Shown here piece after piece: positions 1 through 9,131 of a stretch of DNA of 62,953 bases. Position 1 is the stretch's first letter. Each line of letters begins with the position of its first letter. A model generated the notes under the pieces. It had not been told where the DNA came from, did not search any database, and saw only the letters and a program-made list of their open reading frames with translations. Origin of the DNA: Aeromonas lacus. Lineage in GTDB: Bacteria; Pseudomonadota; Gammaproteobacteria; Enterobacterales; Aeromonadaceae. The DNA lies in contig NZ_JRGM01000146.1 in assembly GCF_000764665.1 (NCBI RefSeq), forward strand, positions 1 through 62,953, read 5' to 3'. A program made the translations under genes and the position numbers.

Positions 1-19
1 CCAACTGAGCTACATAGCC
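1..19 (-). tRNA. tRNA-Met (elongator), 5' fragment cut by window edge
   Basis: Read on the minus strand, these bases give GGCTATGTAGCTCAGTTGG. This is the acceptor 5' strand and D-arm start of an elongator tRNA-Met; the E. coli gene differs by one base here. The rest of the gene, including the anticodon, lies outside the window, so the isotype is inferred from this short match only. A strong promoter sits just upstream at 65-93. Confidence 0.65.
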
Positions 20-64
20 AACCTTGCTTCCGGTGAGTCGTTACCTCGTCACCGTGCGGGCCGA

Positions 65-93
65 ATTATGCGTATCTGGCTCTGGGGCGTCAA
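65..93 (-). promoter_or_regulatory. sigma70 promoter for the tRNA-Met gene
   Basis: On the minus strand there is a -35 TTGACG (88-93), a 17-bp spacer and a -10 CATAAT (65-70), followed by a GC-rich discriminator (TTCGGCCCGC). A GC-rich discriminator is characteristic of stringently controlled stable-RNA promoters. Start point and activity are inferred. Confidence 0.75.
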
Positions 94-651
94 CCATTTT
101 TTTGCCAGAAAAACTCAATTTGAGTGCGTTTGGCCAGTTATTGGTCTCTGTTGCGCAAAAGCCCAACAATCTGCATTTTTTTACGTCATCTCCTGCTTTG
201 GTGTAACGGCAAAAGATAAAAACGCAGGCTCGTGAGGGTTGCCTTGCCATAGGGTAGAGAGGAGAGGAAAGGGGACTGCTACTGGGAGAGAAGAGTGTGT
301 GGCTCCTTTCTATATCGTCCAGTTGCTACTTTTTAAATCAATATCTTATTCGATGATCGCTTGCAGCAGCTTGGTCTTGTGGGGATTTGCCGCTACAAAC
401 GGGTCAACAGGGAGATTTTTGGCATGCCACTGACATTTCAGAGGCGCTTTTTGCGGTTTTGAGTGCTGCTAGCGTAGACGCGCTCCCCGATTGCAATATG
501 GGTTGTTGTCATTTGAGTTCCATATAAGTGGCTTCTGGCCGACAAGCCGGGAGTGAACGTCATTTTTGCGAGCCGTCTCACCCCTCTTTCCCCTGACGCA
601 ACCCGGTCAAGTCGGTAAGCTTGGGAGAGTCACCAAAGGCAAGGACGCCCG
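94..651. other. gene-free stretch
   Basis: No open frame here has a credible ribosome site or recognisable product. A 64-codon frame at 239-433 has neither. The last 60 bases presumably carry the promoter and ribosome site (AAGGACG near 640) of the LysR gene at 652. I see no repeat or RNA structure I can name. Confidence 0.5.
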
Positions 652-1575
652 ATGAACTTCACTTTTCGCCAGATCCGCTATTTCGTGGCCGTTGCCGACA
701 GTCTGTCGGTGAGCCGCGCAGCCCAGGAGCTGCACATCTCCCAGTCCGCCGTCACCGGCGCCATTCGCGAGCTGGAGGAGGGGGTGGGCGCCACCCTGTT
801 CGAGCGTGGCCCGCGCGGAGTGACGCTCACCCCTCAGGGCCACCAGTTTCTGCTCCATGCCCGGCGCATCCTCGGCGCCATGAGCGATGCGGCCCACTCC
901 CTGAAAGGAACCGCACGCGAAGAGGAGGGGAGCCTCACCATAGGTGTCACCAGTCTGGTGGCGGGTTACTACCTCTCCGATGCCCTCGGCCGCTTTCGCC
1001 GCCTCTTTCCGGCAGTGCATATAGAAGTGAAAGAGGATGAGCAGGCGTTTCTCGAGCACCAGCTGGTCAATGGCGAGATCGACGTGGGGCTCTTGATGAC
1101 CAACCGCACCATCCGCCACGAGGCGTTCGATACCGAGTTGCTGACCCGCTCACCGCTACGGCTCTGGCTGCCGGTCAATCACCCTCTCTGCGCCCAGCCC
1201 TCCATCTCGTTGACCGAACTGGCCAACGAGCCGCTCATCGCCCTCACCGCCGACCAGATGGAGCAGGTGATTCAGGCTGGACTGCGTCGTTATGGCCTGC
1301 GGCCGCGCATCGTGCTGCGCACCGGTTCGGTGGAAGCGGTGCGCAGTCTGGTGACCAGCCATCTCGGTCTGGCCCTGCTGCCGGATTTTGCCTACCGCCC
1401 CTGGTCGCTGGAGCAGGAGCGGGTGGAGGCGCGGGAGATCAAGGAGCCGATCCCCGCCATCGATATCGGACTGGTGTGGCGACGTGGCTCGCGTCTGCCG
1501 TGGGCGGCGCGCGAATTTATTGAAATAGCCAAGGAGCAGGGGCGGCTGCGCGCCCGGCTCGGGCCGGCTAGATAG
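652..1575 (+). CDS. LysR-family transcriptional regulator
   Basis: A 307-residue LysR-type regulator, the normal length for the family. The N-terminal helix-turn-helix spans about residues 3-60 (FTFRQIRYFVAVADSLSVSR, then an ITGAIRELE-like recognition helix), followed by a periplasmic-binding-fold effector domain. It lies 135 bp upstream of, and in the same direction as, the polyamine operon starting at 1711. It may therefore control that operon; in E. coli the equivalent ydcSTUV-patD operon sits next to a GntR/MocR-type gene (ydcR). Its effector cannot be read from sequence. Start chosen for AAGGACG a few bases upstream. Confidence 0.9.
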   Translation: MNFTFRQIRYFVAVADSLSVSRAAQELHISQSAVTGAIRELEEGVGATLFERGPRGVTLTPQGHQFLLHARRILGAMSDAAHSLKGTAREEEGSLTIGVTSLVAGYYLSDALGRFRRLFPAVHIEVKEDEQAFLEHQLVNGEIDVGLLMTNRTIRHEAFDTELLTRSPLRLWLPVNHPLCAQPSISLTELANEPLIALTADQMEQVIQAGLRRYGLRPRIVLRTGSVEAVRSLVTSHLGLALLPDFAYRPWSLEQERVEAREIKEPIPAIDIGLVWRRGSRLPWAAREFIEIAKEQGRLRARLGPAR

Positions 1576-1710
1576 GGTTCATACGACGTCGATATCACTT
1601 TTCCCGATAGCTTGGCCCCTGAAAATTGAAATTCTCATTGCTCTCTCCTTCCCCTACGCTCACTCAAGCGTTAACAGGATGTTAATTCACTACTGGAGAA
1701 GGAGATCACC

Positions 1711-2838
1711 ATGAGACTGACTGCACTCTGTCTCGGATTGCTGGCGTCATCCCTGCCGCTGCACGCAGCGCAGAAAGGGGAGGGACAGGTCGACATTGTC
1801 GCCTGGGCCGGCTACGTGGAGCGGGGCGAAACCGACAAGAACTATGACTGGGTGACCGGTTTCGAGCAGGCTACCGGCTGCAAGGTGACGGTGAAGACCG
1901 CCGCCACGTCGGACGAGATGGTCGCCCTGATGAATGAAGGGGGCTTCGATCTGGTGACCGCCTCGGGAGATGCCAGTCTGCGTCTCATCGCCGGTGGCAA
2001 GGTGCAACCCCTTGATCTGTCGCGCATCCCCAGCTGGAGCAAGGTTGATCCCCGTCTGCAAAATGCCCCCTGGCACACGGTAAACGGCAAGCACTACGGC
2101 GTGCCCTACCAGTGGGGATCCAACGTCCTGATGTACAACACCAAGGTCTTCCCCAAGGCGCCCGACTCCTGGTCCGTGGTGTTCGAAGCCCAGACCCTGC
2201 CCGATGGCAAGCCCAACAAGGGGCGTATTCAGGCCTTTGATGGCCCCATCTATATCGCCGATGCCGCTCTCTATCTGATGACGCACAAGCCGGAGCTGGG
2301 GATCAAGGATCCCTACGAGCTGAATGAGGATCAGTACAAGGCGGCGCTGGAGCTGCTGCGCCAGCAGCGGCAACTGGTTGGTCGCTATTGGCACGATGCC
2401 TTCGTGCAGATCGACGACTTCAAGAATGAAGGGGTAGTGGCGTCGAGTTCCTGGCCCTTCCAGGCCAATACGCTGGCCGCGGACAAGCAGCCGGTTGCCA
2501 CCGTGGTACCCAAAGAGGGGGTCACCGGCTGGGCCGATACCACCATGCTGCATGCCGAAGCCAAACACCCGGTTTGTGCCTATCAGTGGCTTGAACACTC
2601 TCTCGACAACAAGCTGCAGGGGGATCTCGCCTCCTGGTTTGGTTCCGTGCCTGTGGTTCCCGCGGCTTGCCAGGGTAATGCCCTGCTTGGCGCCGAAGGG
2701 TGCAAGACCAACGGGGCTGACAACTTCGCCCGGGTGCACTTCTGGCGTACCCCGGTCAGCCAGTGCAAGAGCCAGGGAACCTGCGTCCCTTACTACCGCT
2801 GGGTCTCCGATTACATCGCCATTCTTGGCGGCCGCTGA
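1711..2838 (+). CDS. ydcS: polyamine ABC transporter periplasmic binding protein (YdcS type)
   Basis: A 375-residue periplasmic solute-binding protein of the PotD/YdcS family. A Sec signal peptide covers about residues 1-20 (LLASSLPLHAA). The mature part begins with the family strand VDIVAWAGYVERG and keeps the family layout to the end, with several cysteines in the C-terminal 60 residues. It is the first gene of a tightly packed five-gene operon with its ATPase, two permeases and an aldehyde dehydrogenase. That order matches E. coli ydcSTUV-patD, which supports putrescine or a related polyamine as substrate. The ribosome site AAGGAGA lies at about 1700. Substrate identity is inferred. Confidence 0.9.
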   Translation: MRLTALCLGLLASSLPLHAAQKGEGQVDIVAWAGYVERGETDKNYDWVTGFEQATGCKVTVKTAATSDEMVALMNEGGFDLVTASGDASLRLIAGGKVQPLDLSRIPSWSKVDPRLQNAPWHTVNGKHYGVPYQWGSNVLMYNTKVFPKAPDSWSVVFEAQTLPDGKPNKGRIQAFDGPIYIADAALYLMTHKPELGIKDPYELNEDQYKAALELLRQQRQLVGRYWHDAFVQIDDFKNEGVVASSSWPFQANTLAADKQPVATVVPKEGVTGWADTTMLHAEAKHPVCAYQWLEHSLDNKLQGDLASWFGSVPVVPAACQGNALLGAEGCKTNGADNFARVHFWRTPVSQCKSQGTCVPYYRWVSDYIAILGGR

Positions 2839-2845
2839 CACGTCC

Positions 2846-2863
2846 GGGCCGGCTTGCCGGCCC
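2846..2863 (+). promoter_or_regulatory. intercistronic hairpin after the binding-protein gene
   Basis: An 8-bp GC-only stem (GGGCCGGC / GCCGGCCC) with a TT turn lies 8 bases after the ydcS stop and has no T-run behind it. Such hairpins commonly protect the upstream message so that the binding protein is made in excess over the membrane components. That role is inferred from position. Confidence 0.55.
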
Positions 2864-2882
2864 CTCACTCTGGAGTCAATTC

Positions 2883-3881
2883 ATGCACGCAGTTCAGTTT
2901 GAACGGGTGAGCCGTCACTATGGCGCCGTCAAGGCGGTGGACGAGGTGTCGCTGGCCATCGCGCCGGGGGAGTTCTTCTCCCTGCTGGGGCCGAGCGGTT
3001 CCGGCAAGACCACCTGTCTGCGGATGCTGGCCGGGTTCGAGTACCCGACCGGTGGCACCATCCGTCTCTTTGGCGAGGAATGCTCGACGCGTCCACCCTA
3101 CGAGCGCCCTCTCAATACCGTCTTTCAGGATTACGCCCTCTTTCCCAACATGAATGTGCGGGACAACATCGCCTACGGGCTGATGATCAAGGGGATCGAC
3201 AAGGCCACCCGCCACCGCCGTGCCGACGAGATGCTCGAACTGGTGCGCCTGCCCGGGGTGGGGGATCGCCGGCCGGGTCAGCTCTCTGGTGGCCAGCGCC
3301 AGCGTATCGCCATCGCGCGCGCGCTCATCAACCAGCCGCGGGTGCTGCTGCTGGATGAACCGCTCGGCGCCCTCGATCTCAAGCTGCGCGAGCAGATGCA
3401 GCTCGAACTCAAGGCGCTGCAGCGCCAGCTTGGCATCACCTTTATCTTCGTGACCCACGATCAGCAGGAAGCGCTCTCCATGAGCGATCGCATCTGCATC
3501 TTCAATCAGGGTCGCATCGAGCAGGTCGCCTCTCCCGAGACCATCTACGACACGCCAGCCACCCCCTTCGTGGCTCGCTTTGTCGGCAGCGTCAACCTGT
3601 TCGAAGGGGAGGCCGCCCACCGTCTCACCGGCCAGAGCGGTCAGGTGATGGTGCGCCCGGAGCGGATCCGGCTCGCCACGGCCGGAGTGCCCGGTTGGTC
3701 CGGCGAGGTGCGTGAGGTGGAGTATCTCGGCCCCTATGTGCGCTATCGGGTACGCATCGACAGTGACATCGAACTCATCGTCAACCACCCCAACGAGGGA
3801 CAGGCGCGCCTGCCGCTCGGGGAGCGGGTCTCGCTAAGCTGGGCGGCGCCTGCCGTGCACGCTCTGGGAGCGACCCCATGA
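2883..3881 (+). CDS. ydcT: polyamine ABC transporter ATP-binding protein (YdcT/PotA type)
   Basis: A 332-residue ABC ATPase. Walker A is GPSGSGKTT near residue 39, the signature is LSGGQRQRIAIARAL, Walker B is VLLLDEPLGALD, and the switch histidine is in FVTHDQQEAL. A C-terminal TOBE-like domain after about residue 240 (VMVRPERIRL) is typical of the PotA/MalK branch. The ATG at 2883 is chosen because it begins the conserved family N-terminus and follows TCTGGAG; longer frames run into the ydcS end. Its stop overlaps the start of the next gene (ATGA), indicating translational coupling. Confidence 0.93.
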   Translation: MHAVQFERVSRHYGAVKAVDEVSLAIAPGEFFSLLGPSGSGKTTCLRMLAGFEYPTGGTIRLFGEECSTRPPYERPLNTVFQDYALFPNMNVRDNIAYGLMIKGIDKATRHRRADEMLELVRLPGVGDRRPGQLSGGQRQRIAIARALINQPRVLLLDEPLGALDLKLREQMQLELKALQRQLGITFIFVTHDQQEALSMSDRICIFNQGRIEQVASPETIYDTPATPFVARFVGSVNLFEGEAAHRLTGQSGQVMVRPERIRLATAGVPGWSGEVREVEYLGPYVRYRVRIDSDIELIVNHPNEGQARLPLGERVSLSWAAPAVHALGATP

Positions 3882-4831
3882 ACAGTGCGAGTCTGACCAT
3901 GCCAACCGTGCTTCCCCGTGCGCCGCTGCGTCGGCGCCTCTCGAACCTGCTTTATGGCCGCTCCGGTCTGCTGCTGGGGATCCTGCTCGGGCCACCCCTC
4001 ATCTGGCTTGGCCTTATCTATGCCGGCTCCCTGCTGATGCTGCTCTCCAACTCCTTTTTCGGGCTCGACGAGTTCAGCGGCCAGATCCGCCACGAGTTCA
4101 CCTGGCAGAACTTTATCGATCTGGCGCGCCCCGAGAATCGGGATGTGATCCTGCGTACCGTCACCATGTCTCTGTTGGTGACACTGGCCTGTGCCCTGAT
4201 CGCCTTTCCCATTGCCTATTACATGGCGCGCTACACCAGAGGGCGGCAGCGGGCTTTTTTCTACATCGCCATCATGCTGCCGCTCTGGTCGAGCTATCTG
4301 GTGCGGGTCTACGCCTGGAAGCTGATCCTCGCCAAGGAGGGGGCGGTGAACTGGCTGGCGGGTCAGCTGGGGCTGGACGGGGTGTTGCAGGCGCTGCTCA
4401 GTCTGCCGGAGATTGGCGGCCCCTCGCTGTCGTTTTCACGGATCGGCACCTTTATCGTCTTCGTCTATGTCTGGCTCCCCTTCATGATCCTGCCCATTCA
4501 GGCAGCCGTGGAGCGGATCCCTCTCTCCCTTATCGAGGCGAGCGCCGATCTCGGGGCCACTCCGGGGCAGACCTTCCGTACCCTGCTGCTGCCGCTGGCG
4601 CTGCCGGGGGTAGTGGCCGGCTCCATCTTCACTTTCTCGCTGACCCTTGGCGACTACATCATCCCGGGCATTATCGGCAACTCCACCCTCTACATCGGTC
4701 AGGTGGTCTACATGCAGCAGGGCACGGCGGGCAACCTGCCTTTCGCCGCGGCCTTCTCGCTGGTGCCCATTCTCATCATCGCCGTCTATCTGATGGTGGC
4801 AAAACGTCTGGGGGCTTTCGATGCGCTTTGA
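3878..4831 (+). CDS. ydcU: polyamine ABC transporter permease (YdcU/PotB type)
   Basis: A 317-residue inner-membrane permease with about six predicted transmembrane segments. The ABC permease coupling motif (EAA loop) is seen as [27 protein letters not shown]. The N-terminus is cytoplasmic and basic ([15 protein letters not shown]). It overlaps ydcT by 4 bases and ydcV by 11 bases, so the transporter genes are probably co-translated. It is the PotB-like partner of the heterodimeric channel. Confidence 0.92.
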   Translation: MNSASLTMPTVLPRAPLRRRLSNLLYGRSGLLLGILLGPPLIWLGLIYAGSLLMLLSNSFFGLDEFSGQIRHEFTWQNFIDLARPENRDVILRTVTMSLLVTLACALIAFPIAYYMARYTRGRQRAFFYIAIMLPLWSSYLVRVYAWKLILAKEGAVNWLAGQLGLDGVLQALLSLPEIGGPSLSFSRIGTFIVFVYVWLPFMILPIQAAVERIPLSLIEASADLGATPGQTFRTLLLPLALPGVVAGSIFTFSLTLGDYIIPGIIGNSTLYIGQVVYMQQGTAGNLPFAAAFSLVPILIIAVYLMVAKRLGAFDAL

Positions 4832-5618
4832 TCAACCGGGTCGTACCCTGCGGGTGGCCGCCTATGGCGGGCTCGCCTTCCTGCACTTTCCGATCCTCTT
4901 TATCTTTCTCTATGCCTTCACTACCGAGAGCAAGAGTTACCAGTTTCCGCCACCGGGCTTTACCCTCCACTGGGTCGCGGTGACCTTCGAGCGTCCCGAT
5001 GTCTGGCGCGCCATCCAGCTCTCGCTGGAGGTGGCGAGCCTTGCCACTCTGGTTGCCCTGCTGTTGGGGACGCTGGCAGCCGCCGCCATCGCCCGCAGCC
5101 GCTTCTTCGGTCAGGAGATGGTCTCGCTGATGCTGATCCTGCCTATTGCCCTGCCGGGGATAGTGACCGGTCTGGCGCTGCGTTCGGCCTACGGTGCGCT
5201 GGAGATCCCCTTCAGCTTCTGGACCATCGTCATCGGCCACGCCACCTTCTGTGTGGTGGTGGTCTACAACAATGCGCTGGCCCGTTTTCGCCGTACCAAC
5301 CGCTCGCTCATCGAGGCATCGATGGATCTCGGGGCCGACGGTTTCCAGACCGTGCGTTACGTCATCCTGCCCAACATCGCCACTGCGCTGCTGGCGGGCG
5401 GCATGCTGGCCTTTGCCCTCAGCTTTGACGAGGTGATCGTCACCACCTTTACCGCCGGCCAGCAGACCACGCTGCCCATCTGGATGTATCAGGAGCTGAT
5501 CCGGCCGCGAGATCGCCCGGTCACCAACGTGGTTGCCCTTATCATCGTCGCCGTCACCACGGTGCCGATCCTGCTCGCCTATTACCTGACCCGCGATGGC
5601 AACGACGCCGTGCGCTAA
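4821..5618 (+). CDS. ydcV: polyamine ABC transporter permease (YdcV/PotC type)
   Basis: A 265-residue inner-membrane permease, the PotC-like half of the channel. It has about six membrane segments, and the EAA loop reads [19 protein letters not shown], close to the YdcV consensus. It overlaps ydcU and ends 19 bases before the aldehyde dehydrogenase start, so it is in the same transcript. Nothing unusual in length or composition. Confidence 0.92.
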   Translation: MRFDQPGRTLRVAAYGGLAFLHFPILFIFLYAFTTESKSYQFPPPGFTLHWVAVTFERPDVWRAIQLSLEVASLATLVALLLGTLAAAAIARSRFFGQEMVSLMLILPIALPGIVTGLALRSAYGALEIPFSFWTIVIGHATFCVVVVYNNALARFRRTNRSLIEASMDLGADGFQTVRYVILPNIATALLAGGMLAFALSFDEVIVTTFTAGQQTTLPIWMYQELIRPRDRPVTNVVALIIVAVTTVPILLAYYLTRDGNDAVR

Positions 5619-5637
5619 TTACCAAGGAAGGTTATTC

Positions 5638-7068
5638 ATGAACATTTCGACCCAGCAACTTATCGACGGCCAGTTTGTGACAGGGGAAGGTCCGAGCGAA
5701 CCGGTACTCAACCCCGCGACCGGTGAGCTGATTGTCCAGCTGCCGGAGGCATCCTTCGAGCAGGTGAGCCGCGCCGTCAACGCCGCCCAGCGCGCCTTTG
5801 GCACCTGGCGCCACACCACGCCGGCGACCCGCAGCAACCTGCTGCTGCGCCTTGCTGCCGCCATCGAGGAGCGGGCCGAGGCCTTCGCCGCCATCGAGTC
5901 CCTCAACTGCGGCAAACCCTATGCGGCCGTGCTGGGTGACGAGCTGCCGGCGGTAGTCGACTGCTTCCGCTTTTTTGCCGGTGCCGCCCGCTGTCTGCAC
6001 GGGCCGCTGGCGGGCGAGTACCTCGACGGTCACACCAGCATGATCCGCCGCGATCCCATCGGGGTGGTGGGCAGCATCGCCCCCTGGAACTACCCGCTGA
6101 TGATGGCCGCCTGGAAGATTGCCCCCGTGCTGGCGGCCGGCAATACGGTGGTGCTCAAGCCATCGGAGCAGACCCCGCTGAGCGCCCTGTTGCTGGCGGA
6201 GATTGCCAGCGAGATCTTCCCGCGCGGGGTGATCAACATCATCTGCGGCCGTGGCGAGAGTGTGGGCGCGCCGATGGTGGAGCATCCGCTGGTGCGGATG
6301 GTGTCGCTCACCGGCGATATCGCCACCGGCCAGAAGATCCTGCAGAGCGCGGCGCGCACCATGAAGCGTACCCACCTCGAACTGGGTGGCAAGGCGCCGG
6401 TCATCATCTTTGACGATGCGGATCTTGATGCGGTTGTGGCTGGCATTCGCACCTTCGGTTTCTACAATGCCGGGCAGGATTGCACCGCCGCCTGCCGCAT
6501 CTATGTGCAGAACAAGTTGCACGACCGCTTCGTCGCTGCCCTGACCGATGCGGTCTCATCCATCAAGGTGGGTACCCAGTATGAAGAGGGGGTCGAGATG
6601 GGGCCGCTGATCTCCGATCGCCAGCGCCATCGGGTAGCGAGCTTTGTCGAACGGGCCGTCACCAGTGGCCATATGGAGGTGACCACCGGCGGGCGGATGC
6701 GCCCCGGCAGCGGCTTCTTCTACGAGCCGACCCTGATCGTGGGGGCCCGTCAGGAGGACGAGATCGTGCGCCGCGAAGTGTTCGGCCCCGTGGTGTCGGT
6801 GACCCGTTTCAGCGACGCCGAGCAGGTGGTGCAATGGGCCAACGACTCCGACTATGGCCTTGCCTCTTCGGTCTGGACCCGGGATCTGGGGCTGGCCCAC
6901 AAGGTGGCAGCCGGGCTTCAGTATGGCTGCACCTGGATCAACACCCACTTCATGCTGGCCACCGAGATGCCCCACGGCGGGATGAAGATGTCCGGTTACG
7001 GCAAGGATCTCTCCCTCTACGCGCTGGAGGATTACACGGTACCGCGCCACATTATGGTCAAGCTCTAG
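5638..7068 (+). CDS. patD: gamma-aminobutyraldehyde dehydrogenase (PatD type)
   Basis: A 476-residue NAD-dependent aldehyde dehydrogenase. It is predicted to oxidise 4-aminobutanal, made from putrescine by a transaminase, to GABA in the cytoplasm. The catalytic cysteine is Cys282 ([11 protein letters not shown]) and the general base is Glu248 (HLELGGKAP). The proton and cofactor regions are intact ([20 protein letters not shown]). The ATG at 5638 follows AAGGAAGG and gives the same length class as E. coli PatD; the frame is open further upstream but inside ydcV. Last gene of the operon, followed by a terminator. The matching transaminase is not in the window. Confidence 0.92.
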   Translation: MNISTQQLIDGQFVTGEGPSEPVLNPATGELIVQLPEASFEQVSRAVNAAQRAFGTWRHTTPATRSNLLLRLAAAIEERAEAFAAIESLNCGKPYAAVLGDELPAVVDCFRFFAGAARCLHGPLAGEYLDGHTSMIRRDPIGVVGSIAPWNYPLMMAAWKIAPVLAAGNTVVLKPSEQTPLSALLLAEIASEIFPRGVINIICGRGESVGAPMVEHPLVRMVSLTGDIATGQKILQSAARTMKRTHLELGGKAPVIIFDDADLDAVVAGIRTFGFYNAGQDCTAACRIYVQNKLHDRFVAALTDAVSSIKVGTQYEEGVEMGPLISDRQRHRVASFVERAVTSGHMEVTTGGRMRPGSGFFYEPTLIVGARQEDEIVRREVFGPVVSVTRFSDAEQVVQWANDSDYGLASSVWTRDLGLAHKVAAGLQYGCTWINTHFMLATEMPHGGMKMSGYGKDLSLYALEDYTVPRHIMVKL

Positions 7069-7129
7069 CAATCGGCTATGAGTCACGGCTTTGTGAAAGC
7101 GGCAAGGCCGCGTTGCCAAGCGCAAAAGA

Positions 7130-7159
7130 AAAAGCCCATCCGTTGCCGGATGGGCTTTT
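7130..7159. terminator. bidirectional terminator between patD and ychF
   Basis: A 13-bp stem AAAAGCCCATCCG / CGGATGGGCTTTT with a TTGC loop. It has A-rich sequence on one side and T-rich on the other, so it can end transcripts of both converging genes. Confidence 0.9.
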
Positions 7160-7194
7160 GTCGTCCCGGGCCGCAAACTGCGGCCACCGCAGGA

Positions 7195-8286
7195 TTAGAC
7201 GTTGAACAGGAAGTTCATGATATCGCCATCTTTGACGATGTAGTCCTTGCCTTCGGCGCGCATCTTGCCCGCTTCTTTGGCGCCCTGCTCACCCTTGTAG
7301 GTGATGAAGTCTTCAAAGGCGATGGTCTGGGCGCGGATAAAGCCCTTCTCGAAGTCGGTGTGGATCTTGCCAGCCGCTTGCGGGGCAGTGGCGCCGACCG
7401 GAATGGTCCATGCACGCACCTCTTTCACACCAGCGGTGAAGTAGGTCTGCAGATTCAGCAGCTGGTAGCCGGAGCGGATAACACGGTTCAGACCAGGCTC
7501 TTCGATGCCAAGGTCTGCCATGAACTCGGCGCGATCTTCGTCGTCCAGCTCGGCGATGTCAGCTTCGATGGCGCAGCAGACGACCACGACAACCGCGTTC
7601 TCGGCGGCTGCGATCTCGCGCACCTTGTCCAGATAGGGATTGTTCTCGAAACCATCTTCCGCCACGTTGGCGATGTACATGGTGGGTTTGAGGGTCAGGA
7701 AGTTGAGGTGGCTGACAGCGGCCAGCTCTTCCTTGTCCAGCTTCATGCCACGGATCATCTGGCCGTTTTCCAGCGCAACCTTGATCTTCTCCAGGGTTTC
7801 GACTTCCAGCTTGGCATCCTTGTCGCCGCCCTTGGCGCGCTTGGACTGACGGTGAATGGCGCGCTCGCAGGCGTCCAGATCCGACAGGGCCAGCTCGGTG
7901 TTGATCACTTCGATGTCGTCGGCAGGGGAGACCTTGCCGGCAACGTGGATGATGTTTTCGTCGTCGAAGCAGCGCACAACGTGGCCGATCGCTTCGGTTT
8001 CACGGATGTTGGCCAGGAACTGGTTGCCCAGACCTTCACCCTTGGAGGCACCGGCTACCAGACCGGCGATGTCGACGAATTCCATGGTGGTAGGCACAAC
8101 GCGCTGCGGATTGATGATGGCCGCCAGCTGGTCGAGGCGGGGATCCGGCATCGGCACCACACCGGTGTTCGGCTCGATGGTGCAGAACGGGAAGTTGGCG
8201 GCTTCGATACCGGCCTTGGTCAGCGCGTTGAACAGGGTGGATTTGCCTACATTGGGCAGGCCCACGATACCGCATTTAAAACCCAT
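7195..8286 (-). CDS. ychF: ribosome-associated Obg-family ATPase YchF
   Basis: A 363-residue P-loop protein, the same length as E. coli YchF (OLA1 family). It binds ATP in preference to GTP and associates with ribosomes. The G1 loop is [12 protein letters not shown] near residues 8-19, the G3 region is [17 protein letters not shown], and the C-terminal TGS domain ends with the conserved [21 protein letters not shown]. Transcribed with, and downstream of, pth: the pth stop lies 61 bases upstream of this start. The pth-ychF pair is a widespread arrangement. Confidence 0.96.
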   Translation of the reverse strand: MGFKCGIVGLPNVGKSTLFNALTKAGIEAANFPFCTIEPNTGVVPMPDPRLDQLAAIINPQRVVPTTMEFVDIAGLVAGASKGEGLGNQFLANIRETEAIGHVVRCFDDENIIHVAGKVSPADDIEVINTELALSDLDACERAIHRQSKRAKGGDKDAKLEVETLEKIKVALENGQMIRGMKLDKEELAAVSHLNFLTLKPTMYIANVAEDGFENNPYLDKVREIAAAENAVVVVVCCAIEADIAELDDEDRAEFMADLGIEEPGLNRVIRSGYQLLNLQTYFTAGVKEVRAWTIPVGATAPQAAGKIHTDFEKGFIRAQTIAFEDFITYKGEQGAKEAGKMRAEGKDYIVKDGDIMNFLFNV

Positions 8287-8347
8287 GGATTGTTACCTTA
8301 CTTGATGGATGCTGTGAGGCTCGCCCGCAGGCGGCCCGTGTCATGCT

Positions 8348-8938
8348 TTATTCGGCCTTGAAGCTGTGCAGCCGGTTCATGGCCTTGGTCATATCTTGTT
8401 TGAACAGGATGTCGGTGGCACGCAGGGACTCGTCCAGTGCGGCGTCGATCAGGTTCTGTTCACTGCTGGGCGCCTTGGTCAGCACGAAGCCGGCGACCAG
8501 CTCCTTGGCTCCGGGATGGCCGATCCCGAGGCGCAGCCGGAAGAAGTTATTGTTGTTGCCCATCTTGGCGATGATGTCCTTGAGGCCGTTATGGCCGCCG
8601 TGACCACCACCCTGCTTGAACTTGGCGATGCCCGGGGGCAGATCCAGTTCATCATGGGCCACCAGAATCGCTTCCGGCTCAATCTGATAAAAACGCGCCA
8701 GAGCGGCGACCGCCTTGCCGGAGAGGTTCATGTAGGTGTTCGGGATGAGCAGTCGCACATCCTGCCCATCAACCAGAATGCGGGCAGTATGGCCGAAGAA
8801 CTTGGGCTCTTCGCGCAGGCTGACATTGTGCCAGCGGGCCAGTTGCTCCACATACCAGGCGCCCGCATTGTGGCGGGTTTTGGCATATTCCGGGCCGGGA
8901 TTGCCCAGTCCGACGATCAGTTTGATTTGGCTTGTCAC
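8348..8938 (-). CDS. pth: peptidyl-tRNA hydrolase
   Basis: A 196-residue peptidyl-tRNA hydrolase, which releases tRNA from prematurely terminated peptidyl-tRNA. The N-terminus has [20 protein letters not shown] with catalytic His23. The second active-site region [12 protein letters not shown] and the helix [12 protein letters not shown] are intact. The GTG at 8936-8938 gives the family length and places the conserved IKLIVGLGN at residue 5. A second GTG five codons upstream cannot be excluded. The 224-residue open frame starting at 9022 has an implausible N-terminus. Confidence 0.94.
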   Translation of the reverse strand: MTSQIKLIVGLGNPGPEYAKTRHNAGAWYVEQLARWHNVSLREEPKFFGHTARILVDGQDVRLLIPNTYMNLSGKAVAALARFYQIEPEAILVAHDELDLPPGIAKFKQGGGHGGHNGLKDIIAKMGNNNNFFRLRLGIGHPGAKELVAGFVLTKAPSSEQNLIDAALDESLRATDILFKQDMTKAMNRLHSFKAE

Positions 8939-9080
8939 GCTTGATGTCTTCACTCGCAGCTGCCATGGGCACACTACCCAGGGCAATAGGACGCAATATT
9001 CTAGCCGCCGAGTGGCGATCACTCAACCAATGTGCATGTTATGGCGGGATTTGAGCGATTTTGGCGGCCAATGGATGACA

Positions 9081-9106
9081 AACGGGCCTCTTGCGAGAGG
9101 CCCGTT
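9081..9106 (-). terminator. hairpin terminator downstream of the nucleotidase gene
   Basis: An 11-bp stem (AACGGGCCTCT / AGAGGCCCGTT) with a TGCG loop sits 26 bases past the stop of the gene at 9132-11120. The T-run expected on the minus strand is weak, so efficiency is uncertain. Confidence 0.65.
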
Positions 9107-9131
9107 CTCTGTCGATTTGCTGATGACCCGG

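Noticed and set aside
239-433. 64-codon open frame near the left edge
   Set aside because: No ribosome site, no recognisable protein features, and composition unlike the neighbouring genes.
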